In this document: piece after piece, positions 7,723 through 16,147 of the stretch
Layout of the letters: every line of letters begins with the position of its first letter
How positions within the stretch are numbered: position 1 is the first letter of the stretch
DNA from: Actinomadura darangshiensis
GTDB lineage: Bacteria > Actinomycetota > Actinomycetes > Streptosporangiales > Streptosporangiaceae
Length of the DNA stretch: 59,919 nucleotides
Assembly (NCBI RefSeq): GCF_004349235.1
Contig: NZ_SMKY01000019.1
Location: forward strand, 1 to 59,919
Direction: 5' to 3'
Notes under the pieces: generated by a model
Seen by the model: the letters and a program-made list of their open reading frames with translations, nothing else
The model's database searches: none
What the model was told of the DNA's origin: nothing
Position numbers and translations under genes: made by a program

Positions 7723-8526
7723 TTGCCCTTCGTCCTGATCGACAAGCCGCGCCCGGACGTCACCCTCATCACCCTCAACCGGCCCGAGCGCATGAACGCG
7801 ATGGCGTTCGACGTCATGGTCCCGTTCCGCGAGGCCCTCGAAGAGGTGAGCCGCGACAACGGCACCCGCGTCGTCGTCATCACCGGCGCGGGGCGCGGCT
7901 TCTGCTCCGGGGCCGACCTGGAGAACCCGGGCGGCATCCCCGGCATCGACGGCCTGACGCTCCCGACCATCGCGCTCCGGTCGATGGAGCTGCTGGACGA
8001 CGTGATCCGCGCGATGCGGCGCGTCCACCAGCCGGTCATCGCGGCGGTCAACGGACCGGCGATCGGCGGCGGCCTGTGCCTGTCCCTGGCCGCCGACATC
8101 CGGCTGGGCGCCGACACGGCGCTGTTCCGCGCCGCCGGGATCAACAACGGGCTGACCGCGAGCGAGCTCGGCCTCAGCTACCTGCTGCCGCGCGCGATCG
8201 GCGCGTCCCGCGCGTTCGAGCTGATGCTGTCCGGCCGGGACGTGGACGCATCGGAAGCCGAGCGCATCGGCCTGCTCTCCCGCGTCGTCCCCGGCGACAA
8301 GCTCCTCGACGCCTGCTACGAGCTGGCCGAGCGGATCGCCGGGTTCAGCCGTCCCGGCACCGAGCTGACGAAGCGGATGCTGTGGTCGAGCCTGGACGCC
8401 GCGAGCCTGGACGCCCACATGGGCCAGGAGGGCCTCGCCCAGCTCTACGTCCGCCTCACCACGCACAACTTCGAGGAAGCGATCAAGGCGCGGAAGGAGC
8501 ACCGCCCCCCGGACTTCCAGGACTGA
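7723..8526 (+). CDS. Enoyl-CoA hydratase/isomerase family protein
   Basis: 267-residue crotonase-fold enzyme. GAGRGFCSGADLENPGG carries the first oxyanion-hole backbone and GPAIGGGLCLSLAADIRLG the second; the LGLSYLLPRAIG stretch is also typical. It would hydrate or isomerise an enoyl-CoA in a catabolic pathway. The start codon is TTG at 7723, supported by a GGGAGG site (7711-7716). The gene lies behind a perfect TetR-like palindrome (7685-7702), so it is probably inducible by an acyl-CoA. Its 3' end overlaps the convergent membrane-protein gene by 44 bases. The catalytic Glu pair cannot be assigned with certainty by eye, so hydratase versus isomerase is open. Confidence 0.9.
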   Translation: MPFVLIDKPRPDVTLITLNRPERMNAMAFDVMVPFREALEEVSRDNGTRVVVITGAGRGFCSGADLENPGGIPGIDGLTLPTIALRSMELLDDVIRAMRRVHQPVIAAVNGPAIGGGLCLSLAADIRLGADTALFRAAGINNGLTASELGLSYLLPRAIGASRAFELMLSGRDVDASEAERIGLLSRVVPGDKLLDACYELAERIAGFSRPGTELTKRMLWSSLDAASLDAHMGQEGLAQLYVRLTTHNFEEAIKARKEHRPPDFQD

Positions 8527-9535
8527 CGCAACGCGGACGGGTCCGGCGCTGGTACGACCATGCCGCCACGCCCAGCGCCACCCCGTAGACGGTGAACGCG
8601 ACGATGCCGCACGCCGCGACCGTCCAGCCGGACCATCCGTGCAGGAGCGGGCCGTCGGGGAGGCCGCCCAGCCCGACGACCGGCGGCAGCAGGTACCCGA
8701 ACGTCGCCACGACGCCGTACGGGCCGAGTGTGAGCGCGCCGAGCCAGGCCGGTGCGAGCGGCAACCAGCGCGGCACCGCGCGTCCCGCGAAGACCTGCCC
8801 CCACCTGTGCGTGAGCCCCATCAGCAGGAAGATGCCGAGCAGCGCCGACAGCGTGGTGAAGTCCAGCCCGTACTTCTCCAGCGTCAGGATCAGCCCGGAC
8901 GCGCCGTTGCGCTCGAACTCGGCGACGACCCGCGCACTGCTGATCCCCGCGAAGGAACCGCCGAGCGCCCACGTCGTCTTCATGACGATGTACGGGACGA
9001 ACCCGGCCGCCCCGGCATAGGCGGCCCACCGCACCGGACGCGGCGCGGAGGACACGGGCGCCGCGGCCTTGCGCGTCCCCGTCATCGCATGCACTCGGCC
9101 GCACCGCGCGCAGGCCCCCGCCGTGCTGCGCTGATACGCCAGGGCCGAGCCCGCCATCAGGGCCGCGCCGGCCGCGCACAGCGCCTCGACGCAGAACCGC
9201 GGCCAGTCGTCGACCGCCCCGGTGAAGACGAGCTGCAGCGCGTTCATGACGAACCCGAAGGTCCCGGCCCCCGCCACGACGCACGACGTCCACAGCCCGG
9301 TGAGCGGCCACCAGCGCGGCATCTGCCGCCCGACGTCCCGGACGCTCGACACGGCCATGATCCCGCCGACGCCAAGGCACGCCGCGATCACCCAGGCCGC
9401 CGCCCGCGCTCCGTCCAGCGGACTCCCGGTATCCCCGCCGACCGCCCAGTACAGGACCAGCCCCACCGCGCCCAGCGACCACGCGCCCGCCGCGTACCCG
9501 GCCCACCGCGGCCACAGCCTTCCGATCGACTCCAT
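8483..9535 (-). CDS. Multi-pass membrane protein of unknown function
   Basis: 350 residues with about eight hydrophobic segments, for example YAAGAWSLGAVGLVLYWAVG, AWVIAACLGVGGIMAV, WTSCVVAGAGTFGFVMNAL, FCVEALCAAGAALMAGSALAY, LSALLGIFLLMGL, LGPYGVVATFGYLLPP and WTVAACGIVAFTVYGVALGVAAW. A CARCGR pair of cysteines lies in the central loop. No transporter or enzyme signature was recognised. The C-terminal tail is Arg/Pro/Gly-rich and its coding sequence overlaps the convergent enoyl-CoA hydratase. The start follows GAGGG upstream. It resembles uncharacterised actinomycete integral membrane proteins; no function should be assigned. Confidence 0.75.
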   Translation of the reverse strand: MESIGRLWPRWAGYAAGAWSLGAVGLVLYWAVGGDTGSPLDGARAAAWVIAACLGVGGIMAVSSVRDVGRQMPRWWPLTGLWTSCVVAGAGTFGFVMNALQLVFTGAVDDWPRFCVEALCAAGAALMAGSALAYQRSTAGACARCGRVHAMTGTRKAAAPVSSAPRPVRWAAYAGAAGFVPYIVMKTTWALGGSFAGISSARVVAEFERNGASGLILTLEKYGLDFTTLSALLGIFLLMGLTHRWGQVFAGRAVPRWLPLAPAWLGALTLGPYGVVATFGYLLPPVVGLGGLPDGPLLHGWSGWTVAACGIVAFTVYGVALGVAAWSYQRRTRPRCVSPGSPGGGAPSAP

Positions 9536-9629
9536 GGGACGACCCTCGCGCGCACACGCACCGTCCGGCCTCCCGCCGGGGACCGATCCGGCTACCCCGC
9601 GCGGGGGAACGGCGTGGCAGGCTGGCGGA

Positions 9630-10049
9630 ATGCCGAAGCTTTCACCGGACGAGGCGCGCCGGCTGCTGACGACCGTCCCGGTCGTGCGCCTGGCGACCGT
9701 GGGGGAGGACGCGCGGCCCCACCTCGTCCCGGTGACGTTCGCCGTCCACCGGGGCGCCGTCTACACGGCCGTCGACCACAAGCCCAAGAGCACCCGGGAC
9801 CTGCGGCGGCTGGCCAACGTCCGCGCCAACCCCCGCGTCGCGCTGCTGGCCGACCACTACGAGGACGACTGGAACCGGCTCTGGTGGGTCCGCGTGGACG
9901 GCCACGCGAGCATCGTCGACGACCCCGCCCAGATGGCCGAGCCCATCGGCCTCCTTGCGGACCGCTACGCCCAGTACCGCGACCACGCCCCGGAGGGCCC
10001 GGTCATCGCGATCACGATCGACACCTGGACGGGCTGGTCCGCGTCCTAG
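9630..10049 (+). CDS. PPOX-class F420-dependent oxidoreductase (TIGR03668-like)
   Basis: 139-residue split-barrel flavin/deazaflavin-binding protein. It opens LSPDEARRLLTTVPVVRLATVGEDARPHLVPVTFAV and contains AVDHKPKSTRDLRRLANVRANPRVALLADHYEDDWNRLWWVRVDG, the diagnostic stretch of the TIGR03668 PPOX-class group, which is expected to use coenzyme F420. Substrate unknown. The ATG at 9630 was chosen because similarity begins there; the upstream in-frame sequence is antisense to the neighbouring gene. It converges on the ADP-ribosylglycohydrolase gene across about 50 bases that contain no obvious feature. Confidence 0.85.
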   Translation: MPKLSPDEARRLLTTVPVVRLATVGEDARPHLVPVTFAVHRGAVYTAVDHKPKSTRDLRRLANVRANPRVALLADHYEDDWNRLWWVRVDGHASIVDDPAQMAEPIGLLADRYAQYRDHAPEGPVIAITIDTWTGWSAS

Positions 10050-10102
10050 CGGAAGCGCCGGAAGCACGGCGGCCGGGTTCGCGGTGGTCCGCCGGGTCTC
10101 GG

Positions 10103-11143
10103 TCACCTTTCGGACGGTCCTGCACTGACCTCCGGCCGGTCCCAGGCCGCGCCGATCCTCGCGAGGTCGCCGGCGTACTCGATGCGGGTGGACCACTCGT
10201 CCGGCCAGGCGCCCATGCCGAGGCGGGCGCCCGCGAACGCGCCGGCCAGGCAGGCGATCGAGTCGGAGTCGCCGGAGCTGGCGGCGCCGCGCCAGATCGC
10301 CTCGACCGGCTCGTCCGGGAACAGCAGGAAGCACAGCAGGCCGGTGGCGAGCGCCTCCTCGGCGACCCAGCCGCCGCCCGTGATCTCGCAGGGGTCGGAC
10401 GTCCGGTCGCCGCGCGCGACGGCCTCGTCCAGGCGGTCGAGGACGGCCAGGCACTCGTCCCAGCCGCGGGCGATGAACGTCTCAGGGGCGTCCATGCCCG
10501 GCTGCTGCCACAGGGTGCCGAGCCAGCGCTCGTGGTAGACGGTCCGCTGGTCGTGGCAGCGGGCGCGGAGCGCCCCGGCCAGATCGGACGGGGCCGTCCC
10601 GTCGGCCAGCCACCGGACGGCGAACGCGGTCAGCTCGCTGGCCGCCAGCCCGGTCGGGTGCCCGTGGGTGAGGGCGGCCTGGAGCTGCGACGCTCCGGCC
10701 CGCGTCTCGTCCGACAGGCCGGGCGCGAGGCCGACGGGCGCCACCCGCATGTTCGCGCCGCACCCCTTGGAACCCGCGACGGTGGCGTCCACCCAGGGCT
10801 TCCCGGCCGCCAGCCCTCTGCATGCGCGCAGGCAGGTGTGGCCGGGCGCCCGGTTGTTGTCGGGGCTGTTGAGCCAGTCGACGAACCGCCGCCTCCACAT
10901 GGGCGTGATCAGGTCAGGGGTGAACGGAGGGTTGTCCAGGGCGTCCAGCAGGGCGAGGCCGACCGCGATGGCCATCTGGGTGTCGTCGGTGACGAGCGCG
11001 GGATCGCCGTTCAGCTGCGTAGGCCCGTGGTCGCCGAAGCGCTTGTGGATCTGCTTCATGGTGAGGAACTCGGTGGGCGCCCCCAGGGAGTCCCCGTACG
11101 CCAGCCCGAACATCGCCCCGCTCGCCCGTGTCATAGCGGGCAT
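10103..11143 (-). CDS. ADP-ribosylglycohydrolase family protein
   Basis: 346-residue DraG/ARH-like hydrolase that would remove ADP-ribose from proteins or small molecules using two metal ions. The metal ligands are visible: N-terminal FGLAYGDSLGAPTEF, VTDDTQMAIAVG (the T-D-D-T motif) and C-terminal SSGDSDSIACLAGAFAGARLG. The ATG at 11143 has GAGGAAG directly before it with short spacing; an ATG nine bases downstream is an alternative. It lies in the same direction as and just downstream of the AraC-type regulator gene (7 bases apart), suggesting co-transcription. A link to NAD or ADP-ribose signalling is family knowledge; the target is unknown. Confidence 0.9.
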   Translation of the reverse strand: MPAMTRASGAMFGLAYGDSLGAPTEFLTMKQIHKRFGDHGPTQLNGDPALVTDDTQMAIAVGLALLDALDNPPFTPDLITPMWRRRFVDWLNSPDNNRAPGHTCLRACRGLAAGKPWVDATVAGSKGCGANMRVAPVGLAPGLSDETRAGASQLQAALTHGHPTGLAASELTAFAVRWLADGTAPSDLAGALRARCHDQRTVYHERWLGTLWQQPGMDAPETFIARGWDECLAVLDRLDEAVARGDRTSDPCEITGGGWVAEEALATGLLCFLLFPDEPVEAIWRGAASSGDSDSIACLAGAFAGARLGMGAWPDEWSTRIEYAGDLARIGAAWDRPEVSAGPSER

Positions 11144-11149
11144 TCTTCC

Positions 11150-11950
11150 TCAAACGGCACGCTGGAAGCGGCCCGGCGTCATGCCATAGCAGCGGACGAA
11201 CCAGCGCGTCAGATGGCTCTGATCGGCGAAACCGGTCGCCGCCGCGACGTCCCCGATCGCGTCGCCCCGGGCGAGCAGGCGGCGCGCGGCGCGCAGGCGG
11301 AGCTGCCGCTGGTAGTCGCTGGGCGCCATCCCGTACGCCCGCCGAAACCCCCGGTAGAGCGCGAACCGGCTGCATCCCGCCGCCTCGGCCAGCTCGCCGG
11401 CGCCGACGTCGTCCAGGTACGACTCCTCAAGGCGCCGCCGGGCCCGCTCGACGAAGCCGCCGGACGGCGCGCTGCGGAGCCGGCGTGTGGCGGCCCGGTT
11501 CACCATCGCCCCGACGGTCGCGGTCAGCAGCTCGTCCCGCCGCAGGGCCGGCGCGCCGCCGAGCAGCGCCGCGTGCAGGCCGCGCAGGTTCCCCGCCAGG
11601 ACGGGATCGGGCACGACGGGGGAGTCGAACAGCGGCAGCCCGGCCGGGGCGTCCGCGATGTCGGCGAGCACGTCGGAGACCAGCTCCGGGCCGATGTGGA
11701 CGATCCGGTACGTGAAACCCAGCTCGTCGGCGGCGTGCCCGTCGTGCGGGTCGTCCGGGTTGAACGCGATCACCATCCCGGCCGCGCTCGTGTAGGCGCC
11801 GCCCCGGCACCGGAACGCCTGGTAGCCGTCCTCGGTGACGCCGAACGAGTACGTCTCGTGGCTGTGCCGGTGGTAGACGTGCCGCTCGAAGTGGGCGTGC
11901 ATCGCCTCCAGGGCGCGGTCGGGCGACCGCCAGTACCTGCTCCAGTCCAC
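11150..11950 (-). CDS. AraC-family transcriptional regulator
   Basis: About 266 residues: an N-terminal cupin-type sensing half (HFERHVYHRHSHETYSFGVTEDGYQAFRCRGG) and a C-terminal double helix-turn-helix (VGAGELAEAAGCSRFALYRGFRRAYGMAPSDYQRQLRLRAARRLL, then IGDVAAATGFADQSHLTRWFVRCYGMTPGRFQ). The GTG at 11950 (VDWSRYW) is chosen because it leaves room for a promoter and fits the usual start of this subgroup; a GTG at 11989 would add 13 residues. It is divergent from a DUF2000 gene, a pairing that is common in actinomycetes, so it probably controls that gene. The ADP-ribosylglycohydrolase gene follows closely. Confidence 0.88.
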   Translation of the reverse strand: MDWSRYWRSPDRALEAMHAHFERHVYHRHSHETYSFGVTEDGYQAFRCRGGAYTSAAGMVIAFNPDDPHDGHAADELGFTYRIVHIGPELVSDVLADIADAPAGLPLFDSPVVPDPVLAGNLRGLHAALLGGAPALRRDELLTATVGAMVNRAATRRLRSAPSGGFVERARRRLEESYLDDVGAGELAEAAGCSRFALYRGFRRAYGMAPSDYQRQLRLRAARRLLARGDAIGDVAAATGFADQSHLTRWFVRCYGMTPGRFQRAV

Positions 11951-12012
11951 CTGCCCCAGTCTGGCGCACGAGCGTTCAAGACGGCACACCCCAGGTCAGG
12001 CAGCCTGGGGGC

Positions 12013-12423
12013 ATGCGTTTCGACACCAAGATCGGGATCGTGGTCCGGGACGACCTGGCCGCCTGGCAGCGGCTCAACGTCACCGCGTTCCTGTCCAGCG
12101 CCGTCGCGGGCGGCGTCCCCGGCGTCATCGGCGAACCGTACGAGGACGCGTCCGGGAACCGGTACCTGGCGATGTTCCGGCAGCCCGTCCTGGTCTACGA
12201 GGCCGGCGCCGAGACGATCGTGAAGGCCCACGCCCGCGCCCTCGCGCGCGAGATGGACATCGCCGTCTACATCGAGGACATGTTCAAGACCGGCCACGAC
12301 GAGGCCAACCGCGAGACGGTCCGCGCGGTCACCGCCGAGGAGATGCCCCTGGTCGGCTTCGCCGTCCACGGCCCGAAGAACGGCGTCGACAAAGTCCTCA
12401 AGGGGCTGCGGCTGCACCCGTGA
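12013..12423 (+). CDS. DUF2000 family protein
   Basis: 136 residues starting MRFDTKIGIVVRDDLAAWQRLNVTAFLSSAV, with EPYEDASGNRYLAMFRQPVLVYEA and a C-terminal MPLVGFAVHGPKNGVDKVLKGL. This pattern matches the uncharacterised DUF2000 family, a small alpha/beta protein with a peptidyl-tRNA-hydrolase-2-like fold. The biochemical function is unknown. It is transcribed divergently from the AraC regulator and is presumably its target. The 3' end overlaps the convergent acyl-CoA dehydrogenase gene by 26 bases. Confidence 0.82.
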   Translation: MRFDTKIGIVVRDDLAAWQRLNVTAFLSSAVAGGVPGVIGEPYEDASGNRYLAMFRQPVLVYEAGAETIVKAHARALAREMDIAVYIEDMFKTGHDEANRETVRAVTAEEMPLVGFAVHGPKNGVDKVLKGLRLHP

Positions 12424-13504
12424 GCCCGGCGAGCGCGGCGAGCGCGGCGAGGCGCTCGCGGTGCCGGTCCGGTGCGCCGAAGAGCTGCCGCGACCCCTGG
12501 GCCCGCTTGAAGTACAGGTGCGCGTCGTGCTCCCACGTGAACCCGATGCCGCCGTGCAGCTGGATCGCCTCACCGGCCGTGTGGAAGTAGGCGTCCGAGC
12601 AGTACGCCTTCGCCAGCGCGGCCGCCGCCGGCAGCTCCTCCGGGCTCTCGTCCGCGGCCGCCGCCGCGTTGAGCACCGCCGACCGCGCCGATTCGACCAG
12701 CACGAACATGTCCGCGCACCGGTGCTTGATCGCCTGGAACGACCCGATCGGACGCCCGAACTGGTGCCGCACCTTCGCGTACTCGACCGTCATGTCGAGG
12801 GTCTTCTGCGCGCCGCCGAGCTGCTCGGCCGCCAGCGCGACGGCGGCGACGTCGAGCGCCCGGCGCAGCGCGTCCTGCCCGCCGACCTTCCTCGCCGGGA
12901 CGCCGTCGAACTCGATCCGCGCCAGCTTCCGCGTCTGGTCGAGCGTCGTCACCCGGGTCCGGACGAGCCGAGCCGTGTCCTCGACCGCGTAGACCCCGAC
13001 ACCGTCCTCGTCCCGGGCCGCCACGAGCACCAGATCGGCGACATGGCCGTCCAGGACGAAGCTCTTGGCCCCCCGCAGCACACCGCCTTCGGCCTTCGCC
13101 TCCACGTCGCCGGCGTCCCACGACCCGCCGTCCTCGGCCACCGCCAGCGTCGCGATCATCGACCCGTCCGCGATGCCGGGCAGCAGGTCGTGCCCGCCTT
13201 CACCCGCCGCCAGCGCCGCCGCGGCCGTGATCGTCGCGAGGAACGGCGCGCACACCACGGCCCGCCCCATCTCCTCGAAGACCACGGCCAGCTCCCGCAT
13301 CCCGAACCCGGCGCCCCCGTGCTCTTCGGCGATCGCGAGCCCCTGCAGCCCCAACTGTTCGGCCATCTGCGCCCACACTTTGGGGTCGTAGCCCTCGGCC
13401 GTCTCCATCAGCCGCCGCACCTCGCCGCCGGGGGACCGGTCGGCGAAGAAGCGCCGCAGCGCGTCCCGCAACTCCCGCTGTTCCTCGGTCAGGACGAGCT
13501 TCAT
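12398..13504 (-). CDS. Acyl-CoA dehydrogenase family protein
   Basis: 368-residue FAD enzyme of the ACAD fold: helical N-domain (LVLTEEQRELRDALRRFFADRSP), a middle beta-domain (MIATLAVAEDGGSWD, LRGAKSFVLDGHVADLVLVAAR) and a C-terminal four-helix bundle containing VEYAKVRHQFGRPIGSFQAIKHRCADMF and LHGGIGFTWEHDAHLYFKRAQ. It oxidises acyl-CoA thioesters. The ATG at 13504 (MKLVL) has a GGGAGG site 8 bases upstream and is preferred to a GTG at 13531. The short length and sequence resemble the FadE-type subunits found in steroid side-chain degradation, where such enzymes work as heteromers, but no partner FadE is adjacent. The substrate is therefore unassigned. Confidence 0.9.
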   Translation of the reverse strand: MKLVLTEEQRELRDALRRFFADRSPGGEVRRLMETAEGYDPKVWAQMAEQLGLQGLAIAEEHGGAGFGMRELAVVFEEMGRAVVCAPFLATITAAAALAAGEGGHDLLPGIADGSMIATLAVAEDGGSWDAGDVEAKAEGGVLRGAKSFVLDGHVADLVLVAARDEDGVGVYAVEDTARLVRTRVTTLDQTRKLARIEFDGVPARKVGGQDALRRALDVAAVALAAEQLGGAQKTLDMTVEYAKVRHQFGRPIGSFQAIKHRCADMFVLVESARSAVLNAAAAADESPEELPAAAALAKAYCSDAYFHTAGEAIQLHGGIGFTWEHDAHLYFKRAQGSRQLFGAPDRHRERLAALAALAGLTGAAAAP

Positions 13505-13596
13505 CGGGCGGCCTCCCACACGTGTCCACACTTACCGGCTCATCATGCCGCGCCCCCCGGCGCCCGCCTCACGGACGTTCCCATCCACCGGGACGA

Positions 13597-13839
13597 TCAG
13601 GGCGCCCAGTCGTGCGGCCCGAGCACGTATCCCTTGCTGGTCGAATGCAGGTGGTTGATCGACACTAGGTGCCCGAGCGCGGCCCACAGATCCTCCTCGG
13701 GCGCCTCGACGAGCGTCCCGATCGTCTCGAAGTCGGCCGCCCCGCGCTCCTTGTCGATCTCCGCCACTGTCTCGTACACGGTCAGCTCGAAGTCCGACAG
13801 CTCCTGGACGTCCCCACGCCTGCCCTCTCGCTCATCCAT
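13597..13839 (-). CDS. Small hypothetical protein (winged-helix-like)
   Basis: 80 residues from the ATG at 13839: MDEREGRRGDVQELSDFELTVYETVAEIDKERGAADFETIGTL and on to LWAALGHLVSINHLHSTSKGYVLGPHDWAP. The alternation of a helix, an ETIGTLVEAPEEDLWAAL turn-helix and a GYVLG strand looks like a small winged-helix module, but no named family was recognised. The ribosome site is weak. It is divergent from the Uma2 gene, with about 150 bases between them. It may be a regulator; confidence in the gene is moderate and in any function low. Confidence 0.55.
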   Translation of the reverse strand: MDEREGRRGDVQELSDFELTVYETVAEIDKERGAADFETIGTLVEAPEEDLWAALGHLVSINHLHSTSKGYVLGPHDWAP

Positions 13840-13987
13840 AGCCAAACCGTGCCCACTCGCGCCCGTTCTATCTGCCCTCCAGGAGCTCCAGGCCCGTACG
13901 CTGGGAGCATAAAGCTCGATGACTACGATCTGTATGTGAAGGGTGGCGCTCTGCTCATAGACTCGCTCGCGAGGAAAGGAGCAGAGC

Positions 13988-14578
13988 ATGACTGCGATGG
14001 TTCAAGAGCCTCTGTCACACGGCAACGCCGACGTTGTCCTGGAAGGTTTCCTCGCCCTCGACACCCCCCAGGGCTTCCGAGCCGAACTGATCGACGGAGA
14101 GATCGTCGTGACCCCACCCCCTCTTGGCGACCATGAGCGATGCATCGCCAAGATCATCCGTCAGGTCATCCGCTACACCGCGACCGAGTTCGAGTGCGCC
14201 TGCAACAAGGGCCTCAAGCTCCCGGGTGCCGACGGGCAGCCAGACAATCATGTGATCCCGGACATCACCTTCATCTCCCCAGAGGCTGATCCGTTCCACC
14301 GAGCAGCCTCGTGGATGCCCGTGGCCGGTGACGGGATCGTCATGGTGGTTGAGGTGACCTCGACGAGGCCGGGACAGGATAGAGAGGCGAAGCGCACCGG
14401 CTATGCGCGGGCAGGAATCCCTTACTATCTGCTGGTAGACCGCGACGAAGAGAGAGTGGTCCTCTTCAGCGGGCCGGACGGCAAGGACTACGGGCACACT
14501 GACCAGGTGCCGATCGGGAAGACGCTGCCGCTGCCGGAGCCGTTCGGGATCGAGCTGGACACCGCCGCGTTCGCCTGA
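13988..14578 (+). CDS. Uma2 family endonuclease-like protein
   Basis: 196 residues of the Uma2 (DUF820) family, a PD-(D/E)XK nuclease-fold group widely expanded in actinomycetes and cyanobacteria. Seen: FRAELIDGEIVVTPPPLGDHERCIAKIIRQV, the VIPDITFISPE strand with the acidic residue, VVEVTSTRPGQDREAKRTGYARAGIPYYLLVDRDEERV with the E-V-T-S core and the following Lys. An AAGGAG site precedes the ATG. Function in vivo is unknown; nuclease activity is a fold-based prediction. Local GC content is slightly lower than in its neighbours. Confidence 0.88.
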   Translation: MTAMVQEPLSHGNADVVLEGFLALDTPQGFRAELIDGEIVVTPPPLGDHERCIAKIIRQVIRYTATEFECACNKGLKLPGADGQPDNHVIPDITFISPEADPFHRAASWMPVAGDGIVMVVEVTSTRPGQDREAKRTGYARAGIPYYLLVDRDEERVVLFSGPDGKDYGHTDQVPIGKTLPLPEPFGIELDTAAFA

Positions 14579-14657
14579 TCCTGGTCAGCCGATGGGCCCG
14601 GACAGTGGCCCGCCGTCCTGCGGAGTCACTGTTCCGGGCCTTGGCCGGTGCTGCCCT

Positions 14658-14840
14658 TCAGTCGGCCCACATGTGACCGGCGGGGGCGACGTCGGCCCAA
14701 TCGTGGCCGGCGGGTGCCATGTTGTCGTGATGGCCGCTGGGGCTCGTGTCGGCGCTCGCGCTCGCGGCGCCCAGGACGAGCCCGCCGAGGGCCGCCGCAC
14801 CGCCCAGCAGCACCACCGTGATCGCCTTCTTGATCCGCAT
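14658..14840 (-). CDS. Small secreted peptide with GHxWAD repeats
   Basis: 60 residues starting MRIKKAITVVLLGGAAALGGLVLGAASASADTSP, a textbook signal peptide (basic N-region, hydrophobic core, ASASADT cleavage region). The mature part of about 30 residues contains two tandem imperfect repeats, APAGHDWADV and APAGHMWAD, plus GHHDN. An AAGGAGAAG site precedes the ATG, so it is likely a real gene. The His/Asp content could bind metal, but no family was recognised. Similar tiny exported proteins of unknown function are common in actinomycetes. Confidence 0.65.
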   Translation of the reverse strand: MRIKKAITVVLLGGAAALGGLVLGAASASADTSPSGHHDNMAPAGHDWADVAPAGHMWAD

Positions 14841-15067
14841 CCGCTTCTCCTTGCGCTCTGTTTCCCCGACGACGTTCTACATCCGAGGGTGCAGGGCGGC
14901 GACGTTGATGTCGTTACGGGGGAGTGCACTCTTCTTTAGCCCGCGTGCACGGTCGCCGGGCGCCGCCGCCGTATCTTCCGCCGGCGTGTCCGAACCGCGA
15001 CCCGATGGAGCGGTCCGAAGCTAGAGTGATCCACTGACGGGCACGAGCGAAAGGCGGAACCCCACAT
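14841..15067. other. Intergenic region, nothing coding recognised
   Basis: About 227 bases upstream of both the small secreted peptide (minus) and the methyltransferase (plus), so it must contain both promoters. It is less GC-rich than its surroundings in places. No clear palindrome or sigma-factor box was identified by eye. Confidence 0.4.
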
Positions 15068-15874
15068 ATGTCGGACGCGCCGCGGGACCGGATCGACGAG
15101 ACCGACCTGCAGACCGACCGGCCGCACTCGGCGCGGGTCTACGACTACATCATCGGCGGCAAGGACAACTTCGCCGCCGACCGGGAGACCGCGGCGACGG
15201 TCCTGGCGAACTGGCCGGGCCTGCGCACCTCGATGATCGCCAACCGGGCCTGCATGCAGCGGATGGGCCGCGAACTCGCCCGGCTCGGGGTACGGCAGTT
15301 CATCGACGTCGGCACCGGCATCCCGTCCTCGCCGAACCTGCACGAGGTGGTCCAGGAGGTGGCACCGGACGCGCGGATCGTCTACGTCGACAACGACCCG
15401 ATCGTCCTCGCCCACGCGCGTGCGCTGCTGACGAGCACGCCCGAGGGCCGCACCGCCTACATCTCGGCCGACATGCACTCGGCCGAGACGCTCCTCGGCG
15501 ACTCCGCCCTCCGCGACGTCCTCGACCTGTCCCGCCCGGTCGCGCTCACCGTGATCGCGATGCTCCAGTTCGTGGAGGACGCCCAGGGCCTGGTCGAGGC
15601 GCTCGTCGCTCCGCTCGTCCCGGGCAGCTACCTCGCCATCACCATCCCCACCGGCGACCTGGCCCCCGAGTCGCAGCGCCTCGCCGACGACTACACCAGC
15701 AACGGCATCCCCATGTACCTCCGCGACCACGCCGAAGTGGAACGCCTCTTCACCGGCCTGGAACTCCTCGACCCGGGCGTCGTCCCCATGCCCGACTGGC
15801 GCCCCGCACCCGGCGAGAAGCCCCTCCCCGAGACCGCCACCAACATGTACGCCGCCGTGGCCCGCAAGCCCTAA
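15068..15874 (+). CDS. SAM-dependent methyltransferase, SAV2177 (Methyltransf_19) family
   Basis: 268 residues. The N-terminal ETDLQTDRPHSARVYDYIIGGKDNFAADRE is the signature of the SAV2177/DUF574 methyltransferases, a group almost restricted to actinomycetes. The SAM-binding motif I is visible as FIDVGTGIPSSPNLHEVVQ, then IVYVDNDPIVLAHAR (the acidic residue that binds the ribose) and VALTVIAMLQFVED. The ATG at 15068 lies close to GAAAGG. The substrate is unknown for this family. It is a single-gene unit. Confidence 0.9.
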   Translation: MSDAPRDRIDETDLQTDRPHSARVYDYIIGGKDNFAADRETAATVLANWPGLRTSMIANRACMQRMGRELARLGVRQFIDVGTGIPSSPNLHEVVQEVAPDARIVYVDNDPIVLAHARALLTSTPEGRTAYISADMHSAETLLGDSALRDVLDLSRPVALTVIAMLQFVEDAQGLVEALVAPLVPGSYLAITIPTGDLAPESQRLADDYTSNGIPMYLRDHAEVERLFTGLELLDPGVVPMPDWRPAPGEKPLPETATNMYAAVARKP

Positions 15875-15885
15875 CGCCGTCCGCC

Positions 15886-15905
15886 GCCGCGGGGGACACC
15901 GCGGC
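15886..15905. terminator. Possible terminator hairpin after the methyltransferase gene
   Basis: GCCGCGG-GGGACA-CCGCGGC gives a 7-bp GC stem with a 6-base loop, 12 bases after the methyltransferase stop. The position fits a terminator, but in such GC-rich DNA a 7-bp stem can occur by chance. The following sequence to 16147 holds no recognised gene. Confidence 0.4.
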
Positions 15906-16147
15906 CGGCTCACCAAGAATCATGCGGACGGCCCCGGCGATCTGCCGCCGGACCGCCCTCTTCGCCCGCGGGGCCTCGCCATCCCGTCCCTCGCCGGTCA
16001 GGCCGTTCACTGCCTCCCGCAGAAGGGCGGCGCGTGCCGGTTGCGGCGACGCGGCGTTGGAAGCGGTCAGGAATCGAGAAGCGCCCGTATCCGGACCGCA
16101 CCTAGCGTGACCTCAATGGATGTCAGGCCGACCGAGTGGAGAAACCG

